The position numbers were made by a program, and so were the translations under genes. A stretch of DNA of 15,532 nucleotides. Source: Flavobacteriales bacterium. Its GTDB lineage: Bacteria; Bacteroidota; Bacteroidia; NS11-12g; UBA955. The stretch spans positions 1-15,532 of the forward strand of contig CANFVI010000021.1 of the NCBI GenBank assembly GCA_947450405.1, read 5' to 3'. Positions 14,071 through 15,532 of the stretch are shown here, one piece after another. The notes beneath the pieces were generated by a model that was not told where the DNA came from, made no database searches, and saw only the letters and a program-made list of their open reading frames with translations. Position 1 is the first letter of the stretch; every line of letters begins with the position of its first letter.

Positions 14071-15206
14071 TATTCGAAATAATTTTTGGCTTCGAAACCG
14101 CCATCACGCAAATAATTCTCTTTTTGCATCAAGCGAATATCCGATTGCATCATGTCATCAACCAATGCTGGCAAATCGTATTTCGGTGTCCAACCCAATT
14201 TTGTTCTCGCCTTTGTAGCATCACCAATCAACAAATCAACCTCTGTAGGACGGAAATATTTAGGATCAACAAAAATGATTTGTTCGCCAATGCTCAATTT
14301 ACAAGCCGCACCAACTACTTTTTCAAACAAAGCATGATCTATTGATTCAACAGAACCAATTTCATCAACACCAACACCATCAAATTTTAATTTCACACCC
14401 AAATAACCAAATGCCATTCTCACAAATTCACGAATTTCAGTGGTTATACCCGTTGCAATTACAAAATCTTCAGCTTTTTCTTGTTGTAAAATCAACCACA
14501 TTGCCTCGATGTAATCTTTTGCATGACCCCAGTCACGTTTAGAATTCAAATTACCCAAGTGCAATTTCTCTTGCAATCCCAAAGCAATTCTCGCAGCAGC
14601 GCGTGTAATTTTTCTGGTTACAAAAGTTTCGCCTCGAATTGGACTTTCGTGGTTGAACAAAATCCCAGAACAAGCATAAATATCGTAAGCTTCTCTATAG
14701 TTTACAGTTATCCAAAAACCATACATCTTAGCCACCGCATATGGTGAACGTGGATAGAATGGAGTTGATTCTTTTTGAGGGACTTCTTGCACCAAACCAT
14801 AAAGTTCAGATGTTGAAGCTTGATAGATTCTGGTTTTCTTAGTCAATCCCAAAATTCTAATTGCTTCCAACAAACGCAAAGTACCCATTGCATCACAATT
14901 GGCGGTATATTCTGGAGTTTCAAAACTTACGTGAACGTGAGACATTGCACCCAAATTGTAGATTTCATCAGGTTGAACTTCCTGAATAATACGAATTAGG
15001 TTGGTGCTATCTGTCAAATCACCGTAATGAAGCTTCAATCTTGCTCCGTCAATATGTGGATCTTGATAGAAATGTTCAATACGTTCTGTATTAAAAAGCG
15101 AGCTACGACGCTTAATTCCATGCACCATATAGCCCTTTTTTAATAAAAATTCGGCCAAATACGCGCCATCTTGTCCGGTTATACCCGTGATTAATGCAAC
15201 TTTCAT
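14070..15206 (-). CDS. gmd: GDP-mannose 4,6-dehydratase
   Basis: First step from GDP-D-mannose towards GDP-L-fucose, giving GDP-4-keto-6-deoxy-D-mannose with bound NADP. Using the ATG at 15206 the protein has 378 residues (MKVALITGITGQDGAYLAEF). The TTG at 15218 is part of the promoter box. The dinucleotide motif TGITGQDG is at 7-14 and NADP-selective RRSS at 33-36. The catalytic set is Thr132 and Glu134 (QASTSELYG) and Tyr156 and Lys160 (SPYAVAK), at the same numbers as in the E. coli enzyme as I recall. NHESPIRGETFVTRKITRA (185-203) and KRDWGHAKDYIEAMW (223-237) are also typical. Forms a two-gene unit with fcl. A divergent gene starts 29 bases away from its start. Confidence 0.97.
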   Translation of the reverse strand: MKVALITGITGQDGAYLAEFLLKKGYMVHGIKRRSSLFNTERIEHFYQDPHIDGARLKLHYGDLTDSTNLIRIIQEVQPDEIYNLGAMSHVHVSFETPEYTANCDAMGTLRLLEAIRILGLTKKTRIYQASTSELYGLVQEVPQKESTPFYPRSPYAVAKMYGFWITVNYREAYDIYACSGILFNHESPIRGETFVTRKITRAAARIALGLQEKLHLGNLNSKRDWGHAKDYIEAMWLILQQEKAEDFVIATGITTEIREFVRMAFGYLGVKLKFDGVGVDEIGSVESIDHALFEKVVGAACKLSIGEQIIFVDPKYFRPTEVDLLIGDATKARTKLGWTPKYDLPALVDDMMQSDIRLMQKENYLRDGGFEAKNYFE

Positions 15207-15215
15207 TATTTTGCA

Positions 15216-15223
15216 CAAAAATA
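15216..15223 (-). promoter_or_regulatory. gmd: -7 box (TATTTTTG) of the gmd-fcl unit
   Basis: TATTTTTG on the minus strand matches TAnnTTTG exactly and ends 9 bases before the gmd ATG at 15206. It overlaps the TTG at 15218-15216, so that codon is unlikely to be a translation start. Only 29 bases separate the gmd start from the divergent gene at 15236; a near-match, TTATTTTG, lies on the plus strand in the same place. Confidence 0.6.
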
Positions 15224-15235
15224 AAACAATTTTTT

Positions 15236-15532
15236 ATGATATTGGTATTCATTCACAAAGTTTCACCCGCAATTCATTATGTTTTGGAAGAGGTATTTTC
15301 CAGGCATTTTCACGTGGAATTTGAAGTCACCAACAATCAAGAGTATTACCAGAAAGCCCAAAACCCCATAAAAATCAAGTACACTCCCCTAAATGATTCA
15401 CAATTAGGGGGTTTGTGGATTCCAAATTCTGAATTTTTAAATAAGAATTTTAGTGAAATAAACGATGTAAATTTATTTTCAAAAATTAGTTGGATACCCA
15501 TGAAAAAAGTTGAAATCATGGATTCGGTATTC
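15236..15532 (+). CDS. N-terminal part of a DUF7033/polysaccharide deacetylase-like protein, cut by window end
   Basis: An open frame of 99 codons from ATG 15236 runs off the end of the window without a stop. It begins MILVFIHKVSPAIHYVLEEV, has no signal peptide, and continues with KIKYTPLNDSQLGGLWIPNSEFL (about 46-68). This opening resembles the N-terminal DUF7033 region of Bacteroidota polysaccharide deacetylase-family proteins as I remember them (a start like hhLVYTHKITPRL, then a KhxYT segment and a short IP/IRS-x-x-LL motif). The deacetylase domain itself would lie beyond the window, so the enzyme activity is inferred. Position beside gmd-fcl fits a surface-polysaccharide context. Being divergent, it is not in their operon. 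Confidence 0.6.
   Translation, partial: MILVFIHKVSPAIHYVLEEVFSRHFHVEFEVTNNQEYYQKAQNPIKIKYTPLNDSQLGGLWIPNSEFLNKNFSEINDVNLFSKISWIPMKKVEIMDSVF

Noticed and set aside
15207..15218. TTG start for gmd (MCKI extension)
   Set aside because: It overlaps the TATTTTTG box; MKVALITGITGQDG is the standard GMD N-terminus.

Overview
The window is ordinary chromosomal DNA from a member of the Bacteroidota, probably of the Flavobacteriia/Sphingobacteriia/Chitinophagia type. Four things point there: AT-rich coding sequence; two exported proteins with type IX secretion (T9SS) C-terminal sorting domains; repeated -7 boxes matching the Bacteroidota consensus TAnnTTTG; and a gene order (nusB, DUF1573, yajC, coaE) that I recall as common in this phylum. 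I see no tRNA, rRNA, CRISPR array, insertion sequence, integrase or phage gene, and no intergenic gap longer than about 125 bases.

Layout. (1) 1-879: 3' part of the glycolytic gene gapA, ending at a bidirectional hairpin terminator (901-933). (2) 949-6053, minus strand: a two-gene unit of a 1238-residue secreted repeat protein (signal peptide, six Ig-like repeats of about 112 residues, T9SS tail) and a DUF4403-like lipoprotein, joined by a TAATG stop/start overlap. (3) 6097-6906, plus: pyrF, whose end overlaps the end of coaE. (4) 9253-6880, minus: a housekeeping cluster of nusB, a DUF1573 lipoprotein, yajC and coaE. (5) 9364-9708, plus: a small all-helical protein of unknown function, behind a palindromic intergenic region. 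(6) 11078-9705, minus: a secreted M43-type zinc metalloprotease with a degenerate T9SS tail. (7) 11783-11176, minus: a 2Fe-2S ferredoxin followed by iscX, separated by four exact TTTAGGG repeats. (8) 11906-13045, plus: an acyl-CoA dehydrogenase followed by a strong bidirectional terminator. (9) 15206-13138, minus: gmd and fcl, the two steps from GDP-mannose to GDP-L-fucose, again joined by TAATG. (10) 15236-15532, plus: the start of a protein resembling DUF7033/polysaccharide deacetylase-family proteins, cut by the window end.

How they fit together: the genes are mostly independent housekeeping units (glycolysis, pyrimidine synthesis, CoA synthesis, transcription, secretion, Fe-S and lipid metabolism) mixed with envelope and surface functions (two T9SS cargo proteins, two lipoproteins, GDP-fucose supply and a possible polysaccharide-modifying enzyme). 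Promoter boxes settle several starts: the leftmost TTG codons of nusB and gmd lie inside or next to TAnnTTTG boxes, and the upstream ATG of the ferredoxin lies beyond its box, so the internal ATGs are preferred. I found no clearly new multi-gene system. The points most worth a second look are the telomere-like heptamer repeat in the iscX leader, the regular repeat architecture of the giant T9SS protein and its coupling to a lipoprotein, the boxes four bases from start codons, and the palindrome/direct-repeat cluster at 9298-9324.
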